Shown here: positions 10,896 through 21,699 of the stretch, piece by piece
Layout of the letters: every line of letters starts with the position of its first letter
Numbering within the stretch: the first letter of the stretch is position 1
NCBI GenBank assembly: GCA_009760855.2
Contig: WPIO01000343.1
Span: 1-64,000 of the forward strand
Direction of reading: 5' to 3'
DNA length: 64,000 bases
DNA from: Cristatella mucedo
Taxonomy: Eukaryota; Bryozoa; Phylactolaemata; Cristatellidae
Position numbers and translations under genes: made by a program
Notes under the pieces: model-generated
What the model was told of the DNA's origin: nothing
Seen by the model: the letters and a program-made list of their open reading frames with translations, nothing else
The model's database searches: none

Positions 10896-11417
10896 TCAAA
10901 GATACAGCTGAGTGCCATCCGCATACAAGTGAAAGCTTAGATTGGGCTTGGCAATCACATCAGCAAGAGGAAGAGTATAAACCGTGAAAAGAGCCACACC
11001 TAGCAAGGAGCCCTGAGATACCCCATATTTCAGAGGTACCTCCGACGATCTTTGTCCATTGACATTAATACTCTGGAGTCTCCCACTGAGATACGACCTG
11101 AACCATTGCAGAGCAGTGCCAGTGATGCCCAGGCGAGATGAGAGGCGCTCAAGAAGAGCTTGGTGATCGATAGTGTCAAAAGCTGCCAAAACATCGACCA
11201 AAACAAGCAGAGATACACTACCCACACCAGTATTCCTAAGTAGGTAGTTGAACACTCGAAGCAATGCTGACTCTGTGGAGTAATTAGCTCTAAAACTAGA
11301 CTTGAACTTACTAGCGAGGTGTGAGGTTTCGATATAAGTGTTCATCTGGTCCGCCACGAGCCGTTCCAGAGTCTTTGATAGGTGTGGTAGAAGGGAGACT
11401 GGGCGGTAGTTGCTCAA
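10896..11417 (-). pseudogene. Reverse transcriptase fragment of LINE A
   Basis: About 173 codons with NYRPVSLLP, the VDVLAAFDTIDHQALLERL block, WFRSYLSGRLQS, YGVSQGSLLG and a final YADGTQLY. The catalytic YADD is YADG here, so the second essential aspartate is lost. The frame has no credible start and is only part of the RT. Confidence 0.88.
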
Positions 11418-11755
11418 GTTTTCTTGGTCTAGTGTCGCTTACTTGAGTAGCTGCCTGACTACAGCTTTTTTGAAAGATGCTAGGACATGACCTGAGGCTA
11501 GTGACATACTATAGCTATGCATGGCAGCAGCAGATCAATGCAATGTAGGAACAGTGCAAATAGGGTCCAAAGGACTTGTCTTTGTTGACTGGGATATAAA
11601 CTTCAAGACGAGGTCACTAGTGACCTGCTTGAATGTAGACATTCGGGTCCTGCAAGGATTAGAGGGACAGCATTTTAGGGGGATGCTGTTGTCGAAGGGA
11701 TGGACTATCCGATCTTGTCCATTTTTCGGACAAAGAAGCTAGAGAAGCGATCAGC

Positions 11756-12439
11756 TGGATCATCGCAGATAAACGCTTACTCATAGAGACTTAGTGAAAG
11801 CTATAGCCACAAGACCCTGCTATTATTATCGGTTTTAAGGAATGACAGCCAAATTACGTTTTACAGTAAGTTTTACTGGACGTTCTGTCAGCACAACTAC
11901 ACAATACAGAGAGACTCAGGTAAGACTTCTGTTGGGCTATAAATGCAATGTACATTAAGTCAGGCACACATGTAAGCTCGTCCATTCACGATCTCTGCCG
12001 ATAGTTTCCCTTTGTCGGTGCTAAACGTCAATGCATCGTTAGCTAGATATAGGTGCACTGTATGGTCACGGAATAAAGATGATGGAGGCGAATTGCAGCA
12101 AACTACCCACTGAATCTGTCACAGAAAAGCAGTCGGTTCGACCCTTGGAGTTGCTTGCAGCCTTGCACAACATGTGCAGGCAGCGACTATCGAAAGTTAC
12201 CTATACACTGATCTTAAATGACTAGTTACTGCCTAAACAGCAATAGTTGCTAAGGGATGCTGCAATAAAATTCTGCGAAAATTCCCAGCGGCTGTGTCTA
12301 TATACTATGTGATAGTAGCCCTTTCCTCAAATGTTCAGAATAGAAAGGTTCTCCAATCATGCCCCTGGTTGCTCTCTAGAGGTTAGGGTCGAGGATTTCC
12401 TGTACACTCCACACACTTTCTGCATAAAATACATTTGCA
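11756..12439. other. Unassigned
   Basis: No gene, tail or tRNA-like element is recognised. Confidence 0.3.
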
Positions 12440-12515
12440 GCAATAATTATAATAACAATAATACATTTGTATACGGCCCTCAGAAAACCAAATCTACTTC
12501 CAGGCACTTTACATA
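12440..12515 (-). mobile_element. LINE family A tail fragment
   Basis: AATTATAATAACAATAATAC followed by CGGCCCTCAGAAAACC and CCAGGCACTTTACAT is the antisense tail, without further LINE sequence. Confidence 0.65.
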
Positions 12516-13664
12516 ATTGTACTTAAGCACCGCAGCTAAGTGGAATGGGATCCGGAGGCTGAGAACGACCAGTCAGGTAACGCTTTTTACGCACAATTAT
12601 TAAGCCAACCGAAGCGATGAGCAATCAATGTGGAGTTGCGTTCGAATCGTTTGCGAACAGAATATTTGCAGCCAGTCACTAGCCGGTCCGCCAACCTCAA
12701 CGTAGCCCGTCTTTCCACGATCTAGACATGCAAATCTCGGCGATAGACAGAAAATATTACTTACCGGAATTGCTTCCGACGTTGAGTTTAGCTACCGAAG
12801 TGTCACACCGAGTCAACACCGACAACTCGAGCACCAGATTGCACCGGCTGTGCAGTCGTAATTATCACTCGTGGCGCTGTAATAGGTAAGCGTAGGGCGA
12901 AACGTTGATTTCTCAAAAACTGTACCACGTTTCGTAATTGGTCAGAAACCAAACTAAAAAAAAAACAAAATGGAAAAACTACGACTCTTTGGCCTATTAT
13001 AAAGTGAGACTCGCACCTTTCATTCTATCGGCATACCCCGCTTATCTGAGTTATCTACCCAGCTGAGTTATCAACCCACAATGAATGAGAGACTGGGGCC
13101 TCTAAATAAATGGCCATGCCAACTCTGAGCTTATGGAGCTTGGGTGCGCCTTAAAGCCTTAAGCTGTTAAAATGATCAACCAGGCAGCTGAAACTTTAGC
13201 ATGCTGACTAAACCAGGTGTTGGGTCCGCCTGGTTTATCCACCCACCGAGCGTTTCCGGTCGAAACAGCGGACCCCGTTGCATGCAGCAGGTGCTTACAG
13301 CCTGCGTACTGGCCGTGCTGTCCGGTTCCGCGTCTCCGCAATAAACGGCATCTGCCTGAGCCGTCTTGATCTATGCGCGACTGCCCGCACAAACACAACA
13401 CCAGGTTATGCTAATGTCGTGTATGCCGCTGGTGGTTGTGTGTGCCCCTGCTGCTGTTTTGTGCACCTGCTGCTGTTACAATTAGTGGAACGCCTCGCCT
13501 AGGGCGAATGGTAAGGTAATAGAGTGAGTGTGTGTGTGTGGTTGCTGCCAACTACGGTGATTCATCAAGCTCGCCTCATCTATGTAGTTTTGAGAGGAAT
13601 ACAGTTTAAGTCGCTGTACCACTTACTTCCGAGCTTGAGGGATTAATAAATGAATATATGCTTG
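12516..13664. other. Unassigned
   Basis: Contains a 9-bp inverted repeat, TAAACCAGG (13209-13217) with CCTGGTTTA (13229-13237), and an 11-bp-spaced loop. A short GT run lies near 13530. No coding similarity is seen. Confidence 0.3.
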
Positions 13665-13832
13665 TTGATTTGACAGCCTCTTTTGTATAGCGACAGCAGA
13701 GCCTTTACGGTTATCACCACCTCTTCCAGCGGCGATAATGGATCGCCCACCGCAGGATTTGAATATATGATCTCAAGAGCGAGGTCGTGAAAAGCAACTG
13801 CCTTACCTAGTGTGCTAACACGGCTCACCGGA
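13665..13832 (-). mobile_element. SINE2 copy
   Basis: Antisense copy with tail AGCCTCTTTTGTATAGCGAC then AGAGCCTTTACGG, a degraded B box (GCAGGATTTGAATATA), and head CCTTACCTAGTGTGC..ACGGCTCACC. Confidence 0.8.
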
Positions 13833-13987
13833 GACTTTACCAGAGATCTGCCGCAGCTGAAGCTAATGCAACATAAATTGCTCAAGGTTATCGTCAAGGT
13901 TATCGGCGGCTCTCAAGTTATACTCCCGAGTAACTGGTTGAGTCACACTCTATGGATTAGACCTAATAAAAGTCCGCCTGCGCTTAT

Positions 13988-14466
13988 GTGTATGTCTCTC
14001 CGTCTGCAACAACACAAAGCCAAAAAGACTATGCGGCTATTTTGCAGGCGAGTTTTGTAAAGTGACTCGCAGCGTAAGCGGCTTTCGGTACGCATTCCGT
14101 AGCCAAAAGGCGTCATCTCACGCAACAAAGAGAAAGTGTGAAGCGTAGCAGAGTCAGGAGAGCCATTGAGGTTGTGAACAACATGAGAGTAGCAGCTCAG
14201 AACCGCTGAAAACGATGAGCCATAGTCGGCAGCAGGAGAGTAGTTGTCGTTGCGTAAGACTTGTGGAAGCGAGTCCCACAGCCTAGGACCTGCAGAGCTA
14301 AAGCTTCTGTCGCTAACGGTTTTTAAGCTGAATAATGAACAGCTAATTTATTGTCCATACAGGACCTGAGAGTATGGGAAGGCTGAGACTGGTGCTACAG
14401 TTTAGCTGGGTATAGAGGAGCCAAGCCGTGGCGAGCCTTGCGGTTCAGCGTAGGAACTCTGCTCTA
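13988..14466 (-). mobile_element. LINE family B, 3' fragment
   Basis: Matches 16404-16890: CTCCGTCTGCAACAACACAA, CGGCTTTCGGTACGCATTCC, ATAGTCGGCAGCAGGAGAG and GCCAAGCCGTGGCGAGCC appear in order. It reads as the C-terminal RT-ORF end and 3' UTR, in broken frames. Confidence 0.85.
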
Positions 14467-14974
14467 CTGACGGTTCGTGAGTTGTAGTTCACAACCGTTA
14501 GTGAACAGATTCGATTTCACTCTAGAGGAATATTTATACCATAGTCATACAGACCTAGCCCTTTTAAAATGCTATATAAGACCGCATGCGTCTATCTTTC
14601 GCCTTTTTCGATCCAAAGAATAAAAACTGGCTTTTTATTCAGCCAGCTATCGGTTCAGTGCTGACTGGAAACAGCCTATAGGGAAGGCAGACGTAATAAA
14701 AGAAATTAAAACAGCTAACGTGACTTGGTACCCCAATAGACATTTGAAGTACTGGCAACGAATTACCCACCCCTTTTAAAACAGATTTTCAGGAGGATTT
14801 CCATATTTGAAAGGTGCTTCTTCTGCTGCAGGGCTGACTTATTCTGACTATTGAAGCCAAGCAAGACTCTCCAGCTAAAGATAAAGATAAAGATAAAGAT
14901 CCAAATAAAGATGGCTGCAATGCTAGTCAATAATTCCCTGAGGTTCAGGCACATGTTCTTCAGCCATAGCTTTG
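14467..14974. other. Unassigned, with an AAAGAT repeat
   Basis: Holds an AAAGAT tandem repeat at about 14877-14912 and an isolated CTATATAAG near 14571. No gene is seen. Confidence 0.35.
14877..14912. repeat. AAAGAT tandem repeat
   Basis: Four perfect units plus a degenerate one. Confidence 0.9.
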
Positions 14975-15120
14975 CGGAAGGAGCTGCAATGGCTCCTGGT
15001 TGATCAACGGATACAAAGAACATTTTTTAGTTTGACCTACAAGACTCTCCACGGCTTGGCTTCGTCATACGTAGCTGAACTGCTGCACCAGTTTTTACTA
15101 CATCATGCCCTCAAGTCTTC
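14975..15120 (+). mobile_element. LINE family B fragment
   Basis: GGTTGATCAACGGATACAAA, CTCCACGGCTTGGCTTCGTC and GCTGAACTGCTGCACCAGTT match the plus copy near 57485-57575. No 3' end is present. Confidence 0.75.
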
Positions 15121-15121
15121 T

Positions 15122-16403
15122 GCAATAATACTAATAATAATAATAATAATGATTTTGTCTAGCATCCTTAGAGAAAGTGTTCTTGTTGTACGCACTCTAC
15201 ATAAGTTTTAAAAGGAGAACGACCAAATGGTGAGAGGGTAGAGGCCCAATGACAACAAACGTAATGTAGTCAGAGGCAACATGCAAATTGCCCACGTCTA
15301 AATATGGCTCGTGGCAATATGCACAGTGTCAGCACACATAATCGCACAAGAAAAAAGTCACAAAGACCCAGTAAATGCAGTGAGAAACAGGTGCTTTTTA
15401 ATGCCGTTAAGTCACTGGATCTCGTAAAATTAGTCGGAAGTGAGTTCCTGGCTTTGGGGGCGTAAGAACTAAACGCATGGTCTCTCAAAGAGTTTGAGGT
15501 TGGTTCGACGCAGAACTAAGCGATTGGAATGAGAAAAGCAGTGGTGTATTGCTTAACCTGGTGGGTGAGTATTTCTGATAGATAAGCTTGATCCAGAAAA
15601 TGAAGGGACTTAAAAGTTTGTGAGAGAACCTTGATGTCGATTCGCTGCTGGTTGGTAGTCCTACGAGAACTGCGATAAAACCAAAAAAATACTAGCTAAT
15701 TTAAAAGCCTCTTTGTATGGCGACAGAAGAGCCTTTACGGCTATCACCACCATTTGCGGTGGTGATAAAGAATCGTCCACCGCAGGATTCGAACCCTCGC
15801 CATCATGACCGAGGTCGTGAAAAGCAACTATCTTACCTAGTGCGCCATTGCTGCTCACCAATATGGCACGATGAAGTGGTGTGACGAGAAGTGGCGCGAT
15901 TTGGCAACTGCGATGGTCACGACAGGCAAGCTTGGCAGCAGTGTGTTTCGTTAACTGTAAAGGCCTGACTGTACAGGCCAGTTGACCAGCAAACAGTGAG
16001 TTATGAAAGTCAGGATGGGATGTCACAAATCCATTGAACCATTTTCATACTGTGTCCCTGTCTAAGCAGGTCGGGGCTTTTGCACTGTTGTGCAGCTGAA
16101 AGTAGGCAGACTTGATTGTGGAGCTGATATGGTTGTCTAGTGATAGGTAACTTTAAAATAAAACACATATATTTTGTGCAGATGCAGCAGGAGATATGCT
16201 GACAGAGCCGATTTCTAGCATGAAGCTTTTCAGCATCCGAGTCGCACTTGGTTTAATCGTAACTAATAAGTTTAAAATAAAATTATTACTTACTAATAAA
16301 TTTATTGGCATTTCATTTCAGAATTAGCTGATGTCTGCAATACATGCAGCTGTGGAGTTAAGAGACTTTTTTGATGTTCGAAAAGGCTGGGGGGAGATCA
16401 AAG
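15122..16403 (-). mobile_element. LINE family A, antisense, interrupted by SINE2
   Basis: Starts with an ATT/ATA tail (15122-15150), followed by the 3' UTR and C-terminal ORF region in broken frames. SINE2 sits inside at 15696-15860. At about 16404 the LINE gives way to the pentamer tail of a family B element. Confidence 0.85.
15696..15860 (-). mobile_element. SINE2 nested in LINE A
   Basis: Best SINE2 copy. On the minus strand the A-box region is TGGCGCACTAGGTAAGAT, the B box is GGGTTCGAATCCTGC, and the tail runs GCCGTAAAGGCTCTTC to GAGGCTTTTAAATTAG. LINE A sequence resumes on the far side. Confidence 0.85.
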
Positions 16404-17257
16404 AGCGTGATGTAATGTAATTTAAGGTATCTCCGTCAGTAACTCCACAAAGTCACAAAGACCATGTGGGTATTACGCAGGAGAGTTTTGCATAGCACAC
16501 TCACAGCCTAAGCGGCTTCCGGTACGCATTCGGCAGCTAACAGACTTCGTCTCACGCAACAAAGAGAAAGTGGGAAGCATAGATAAGTATATTCAGGAGA
16601 GCAGTTGAGGTAGTGAGTAGCTTGGAAGTAGCAGCTCAGGACCCCTGAAAATAATGAGCCATAGTCGGCAGTAGGAGAGTAGTTGTCGTTTCGTAAGAGT
16701 TGTGGAAGCCAGTTCCACAGTCTAGGACCTGCTGAGCTAAAGCTTCTGTCGCCTAAGGTCTTTAAGCGAAGGAATGGAACAGCTAATTTATTGTCCACAC
16801 AGGACCTGAGGGCGCTAAGAGGATGAAACTGGTGCAGCAGTTCAGCTAGGTACGGAGGAGCCAAGCCGTGGCGGGCCTTGTGGGTCAGCGTAAGAACTTG
16901 GCTGTGTATCCATTGCTAAACCGGCATCAATCCTAGCTCTTTTAGCAAAGGAGACACGTGCTCAAACCTCTGGGACTTGAAAAATAGCCTTGCAGCCATA
17001 TTCATAATCAGCTACAGTGGCCTAATAGCTTTCTTTGGTAGCACAGCTAAGAGGGAATTACAGTAATCAAGCCGAGACAGAACTAAAGAGCTAGTTAATT
17101 TTTTTACAAGCCACTGTGGGAGACAGCTCCTTATCTTCGATATGGATCGAACGTAATGGTTGTAGAAGCAGTCTTCTGAATGAAGCATTTAAAATTGAGG
17201 CAGCTGTGGAAAATGGCACCTACATTTCGAGCACGTGGTGATGGTCGCACAATAGCA

Positions 17258-17860
17258 TCACCTACCTATTAGAAGAGCAAAGCCTTTAAATCCAGCCACA
17301 CGTTTAGGGTCTCCTATGAGCAGCAGTTCGGTTTTATCATCATTTAATTTCAGGGAGTTTTCCGACATCCAGGATGGAATATCGGCAAGGCACGCATTCA
17401 GTTGCTCAGTTGCCGCAGCAGATTCCGACGGTTTGAATGACAAATACAACTGAGTATCATCAGCATAGAAGAGATATCCTATTCCATGGCCCTTAATCAC
17501 TTTTCCCAGAGGTTGTGTATAAATAGAGAGCAGCCAAGGACCGAGTACAGACCCTTGAGTGACTCCACATGTGACCCTTCTCGTGTGTGAGACCTGACCC
17601 CCACACGACACAGATTGAACACGATCGGAAAAGTATGATTTAAACCACGCCAGTGCTTCGTCTGCCAGACCGATCGTTGTTCTCAATCGTTCAAGCAGAA
17701 CCTCGTGATCAATTGTGTCGAAGGCAGCTGACAGCTCTAGCAGAGCTAGGGCAGTGACATTCCCGTGGTCGTTGTAACGTAGAATGTCATTATTATCACG
17801 GAGGAGAGTAGTTTCAGTGGAGTGCTGCCTCTTGAACCCTGATTGAAATGTTTCTGACAT
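17258..17860 (-). pseudogene. LINE B reverse transcriptase fragment
   Basis: 200 codons containing FQSGFKRQHSTET, LSAAFDTIDHEVLLERL, GVTQGSVLGP and [12 protein letters not shown], then LKLNDDKTELLLIG. The catalytic YADD is intact in this copy. The upstream fingers are in another frame, so the ORF is partial. Confidence 0.9.
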
Positions 17861-18575
17861 TTCATTCTTTTCAATATGTTCAACCAGCTGCTTAGCAACA
17901 ATTCTTTCAAGAATTTTTTATAAGAAAGGATGAAGAGAAACTGGGTGATAGTTTGCAAAGACCTCAGTGTCTAATCCAGGCTTTTTAAGAATGGGTCTAA
18001 CGATTGCCGATTTGAAGGACTTGGGGGACGACCCTTTTCCCAAAGAAGCATTACAAATCTTGGTTATGGCAGGGCTAAGTTGGTCTGCTAATGAAGACCA
18101 CAGATATGAGAGTCTTCAGGAGACGAGTTCTTTTTGCTAGATCTTATTAAGGTAGCGATATCGCATGCAGAAAAATCGGAGAACCTTTTAAAGAAGGTCA
18201 CCGGTTGAGGAACCACGATTGCTTTAGTCGGAGGGGGCTTAATGGAGGCACGAATGTGCACAATTTTTTCAGTTAAGAATGCTGAAAATCTTTTGGCTGA
18301 GCCCTTTATATCTGGGAGTCAGACTTCACAGCATTAGCCAGTAAGTGGTTTACTATCTTAAAAATCTGTTTAGTGTCCTACTGGTAGGAATTGAGCTTTC
18401 TAGTGAAAAAAGAAGCCCTGGTTTTTTTAAGCTTTTGGGTGTAAACTCGAAGGAATTCTTTGAAATTGACTAGATCTGCATCAGACCCCGATTTCTTGAA
18501 ATGACGTTCAAGCCCGTGCTTAACCCGGCTCATCTTTAGGGGTTTCTTTATAAATTGAAAGGCATCTCCACGACT

Positions 18576-19079
18576 TTAAACACGGATTGAATAAACGGGA
18601 GCATGCTTGTCAAGAGCACTCCTGAGTGTCATATTCATCGCATCAGTGAGGGTATCGAGGCTGCCGGTAGAGTCTGAATGCCGATCAAGAAGGCCTGCAT
18701 CACAAACAGATTTCAAAAACTTGTCCAAGTCAATGCTTTGTAAGTTACGTCGTTTGAAAAGTTCGGCATTACCCTGTGCGTACAAGGGAGCAGGAACAGT
18801 AAACGAGACCGAACAATGATCTGAGAGGGTCAGTGGGCACACCACAAGGTCCGTGGTGAGGGCATCCTTAGTGATCACGAGATCTAGAATGTGGCCACCG
18901 ACGTGGATGCAATGATTAACGTGTTCGGCCAAACCAAGATTCTCCAGACAGTCAAGAAATGAGCGGACCTGGCTGTGGCTAGGGTTATCAACGTGAATAT
19001 TGAAGTCTCCTACAATCAGTAACGGCCTGTCACACACAAATATTTTAGCGAGGAACTCTGAAAACTCCCCTATAAACAA
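18576..19079 (-). pseudogene. LINE B endonuclease, C-terminal part
   Basis: Exonuclease-endonuclease-phosphatase fold motifs are visible: VGDFNIHVDNP, GGHILDLVIT and LSDHCSVSF. These are the acidic and His residues of the LINE endonuclease active site, which nicks target DNA to start reverse transcription. The N-terminal part continues at 19134-19556 in a shifted frame. Confidence 0.88.
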
Positions 19080-19133
19080 GTTTAGACAGCCAGAAGGAGG
19101 CCTGTATATCGCAACAGTGAGAGACGTTGTCTT

Positions 19134-19556
19134 TTATGAAGACATGATTGCAACCGATTCAAACGAAGGCCCATGCGAAAAACTGCTCATCTTATAGCCA
19201 AACGATTCGCGAACAACAATTGCAACCCCACCACCAACCCTGTCAGAACGCATGGACTGGTAGAATGAAAACCCGGGTGGAGTGGTCTCAGAAATACAGC
19301 TACTGGAACAAGGCGTTATCCAAGTTTTGGCAAGCAGAAATGCATCTAGCTTCTCCTGGACCACCTGACCGTGGATTAGTAACCCCTTGGTTTTAAGCGA
19401 GCGGACATTTAGTAGGCGAAATTTAAGAGGCTGTCCCACAACTGGGCGACGGTGATGAAGTGGCTTGCATTCTCCTCCATTGGCGTCCGGCCCGGCGGAC
19501 ACGGGCCCTTCGAATATGAATTTGACCTTAGTAACGGCCGTCGGACAATGTTTCAC
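19134..19556 (-). pseudogene. LINE B endonuclease, N-terminal part
   Basis: Contains FRLLNVRSLKTKG (the Asn-bearing first motif) and GGGVAIVVRESFGYKM. Roughly 120 of 140 codons align with 54970-55270. A frameshift near 19130 separates it from the rest. Confidence 0.85.
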
Positions 19557-19759
19557 AACGTGCTGGGCTACGGTGGTTGGGCTGCTGCCGCAACAAGTAC
19601 TATTCAGCGCTTTAAACTTACGGGTCGTAGGTTTGATAGCCGAGCTGTTGATAGGGCGAACGCAGGATGCAGGTACAGCTGTGTTTCATAAGAATACAAA
19701 TAAAAGCCTGTATAGCGGCAATCACAAAAGTACAATAAATAAGCTGTTGCTTCCCTTTT

Positions 19760-20250
19760 TAGTTATGCATCACTGTCTGTTACTCCACAAAGCCACAAAT
19801 CCCAAGTGGGGGCTACGCAGGACAACTTTGTGTAGTGCACTCAATAGCTAAAGCTGCTTTTGGTATGCATTCAGAAACTAACATACTTCATCTCTCGGAC
19901 CAAAGAGAAAGTAAGACGCATGGCTGAGTCATGAGAGCAGTTGAAGTAGTTAGTAGCTTGAAATTGGCAGCCATGGCCTGCTTTAAGAAAACAATACAAT
20001 TCATTTGTATAGCACCCTAAGAGAACTTAGTCTCTATTTTAGGCGCTTCACATATGCCTCGGGCCTCGAGCCCAAAACCTCAGCCCGACCTCGGTCGGGC
20101 TGAGTACCTTAACCACTGGACCAAACCAGCGCGGCTTTAAATGATGCACAGCAGTCAGCAGCAGGATATGATGACGTCGTTGCATAAGAGCTGTGGACGT
20201 CGTTTACACAGTCTAAAACCTGCAGAGCAAAAACGTTGGTGACCGAAGCT
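19760..20250 (-). mobile_element. LINE family B 3' fragment with nested SINE1
   Basis: TTACTCCACAAAGCCACAAA, GGTATGCATTCAGAAACTAA and GTCTAAAACCTGCAGAGC align with other B copies. It is split by SINE1 at 19987-20133. Confidence 0.8.
19987..20133 (-). mobile_element. SINE1 nested in LINE B
   Basis: Antisense copy with a clear tail (ATAGCACCCTAAGAGAAC), B box GGCCTCGAGCCC and head CCTTAACCACTGGACC. The 7-bp direct repeat GCTTTAA flanks it exactly (19980-19986 and 20134-20140). Confidence 0.9.
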
Positions 20251-20689
20251 TTTTCTCTGCAGGTCCAAGAATTCAAAACTTGAAGTTCTTATGCACCGAT
20301 ATCCACCCACCGATACCCGCCTGATAAAAAACCGTCGTGCATAACGCCTACTCCGTCCTCGCGTGTTTGCAGAGTTGCTGGTGAAGATGCCTTACACACA
20401 TTACGTGACATGAAAAAGGAATCCGCAATTCTGTAGTAGAGTCTTCACGTATGCTTCGTTCAAGGTTTTCCTTTTTCGAACCGGCTTTGGGACGTCGGAC
20501 GGTGGACGTACGAAAGGGTGAATGCATTCGCACCAGTCACCGTTTCGACATCGCTGAAGCGATGCTTGTCGCGAGTGGTTTGTCGCTGCTACTCAAGGGC
20601 AGCAACTCGACAAACATGATCTCGCTTTCGCATTTTGTTTCTTCTAGCTTCACTTTGGAATTTTGGACTTTTTTATCTAAATATATTAG
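20251..20689. other. Unassigned
   Basis: No gene or repeat recognised. Confidence 0.3.
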
Positions 20690-20845
20690 AAATAATAATG
20701 ATAGCAATACGAAATTGTCATAGCGCCCTTAGAGAAGCGAATCTGTTTTCTGGGCATTTCAAATATGCTGTTAAAATGAGCACGTTAATAGGGTTAGTGC
20801 TAAAATGCACAGCATCAGCATGCATAGGCACGCGAAAGAAATAAA
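20690..20845 (-). mobile_element. LINE family A tail fragment
   Basis: AATAATAATGATAGC tail, CATAGCGCCCTTAGAGAA stem-loop arm and the start of the 3' UTR (CAGCATCAGCATGCATAGGC). It abuts the hAT element that starts at 20883. Confidence 0.75.
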
Positions 20846-21211
20846 CTAAATATTAGCTGATAAAGCTGATAATGCTTCTAAGCAGTGGTGTACCGAAGGG
20901 GTGCAGAGAGCATATGTACCCGGGCGTTGGATCTGGGGCACTAGAGCGGAGAGGGGCTCCAAAATCGACGCCTAATACTTAGGGGGCACCATCTGTGTAG
21001 TTCGTCCTTGGGCACACCCTATTCTAGAAACTCGATGCTTCGAAGAGGCCTTGATCGCCGGAAGTTACCTATCCTCCCGAAGACTGTTTAACTAATTGCA
21101 AAGCACTAAAAGCTGGGTTGGTACGACGATGTCATCAACCTGGTACATCACGATTGCTCGTGCAACAGTTAAGGGAGGTCAGCCCCTCCTTCTGTTGTGC
21201 TTGGTTGTGCT

Positions 21212-21655
21212 TTAATTCAAGGTTCTGTCACTTACTTGTAGGTACCTTCATTCTCTGGCTCCAGCCTACCTATCAGAATTACTCCCTCATCAGGCGAAGA
21301 ATCGTACGACCCGCTCTTCTGACTCAAATCGTCTAGCCATACCTCGTGTAAACCTCAAATCCTTTGGAGACCGTGCATTTTTTTCGTATGCTCCTAAAGC
21401 CTGAAATTCAGTACCAACGTACGTCACAACATCCCCTAACATGACGAATTTTAAAAAGAAACTTAAACGTACCTTTTTATAACAGCATTTGATGGTCTTT
21501 GTGATTCACCCTTCGTGTGCATGTGCCTGCTGCACTCTGCCAGGTGCTTGCGGATGTTACCACCAAGCATTTGGTAATTCTTTATATGCATCATCTGTAA
21601 AGTGCCTAGAGAGGGATTAAGTTCTATCAGGGTGCTATACAAACGTTGTTCTTAA
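21212..21655 (+). mobile_element. LINE family A 3' fragment inside the hAT element
   Basis: Runs from TTCAAGGTTCTGTCACTTAC through CTTTGGAGACCGTGCAT to the stem-loop GTGCCTAGAGAGGGATTAAG and a worn tail. It was inserted after the hAT element. Confidence 0.8.
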
Positions 21656-21699
21656 TTATTCCTGAAATCTCATCCACCGTTGTGACACCGATATCTTGA

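Larger units (their letters stand above)
9697..11755 (-). mobile_element. LINE family A, longest antisense copy
   Basis: Reads on the minus strand from an upstream segment (homologous to 29655-29880) through an RT to a 3' UTR, stem-loop and ATT tail at 9697-9780. SINE1 interrupts it at 10450-10589. The family belongs to the L2/CR1 group by its RT motifs. The copy is dead: frames are broken and the RT catalytic box is changed (see 10896-11417). Confidence 0.9.
16404..19590 (-). mobile_element. LINE family B, longest copy
   Basis: Reads on the minus strand: endonuclease region (19556-18576), spacer, RT (17860-17258), C-terminal ORF, 3' UTR, and a pentamer tail of ATTAC/ACATT units at 16409-16425. 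It is an apurinic-endonuclease-type non-LTR retrotransposon of the L2/CR1 group. The frame is broken several times. Confidence 0.92.
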
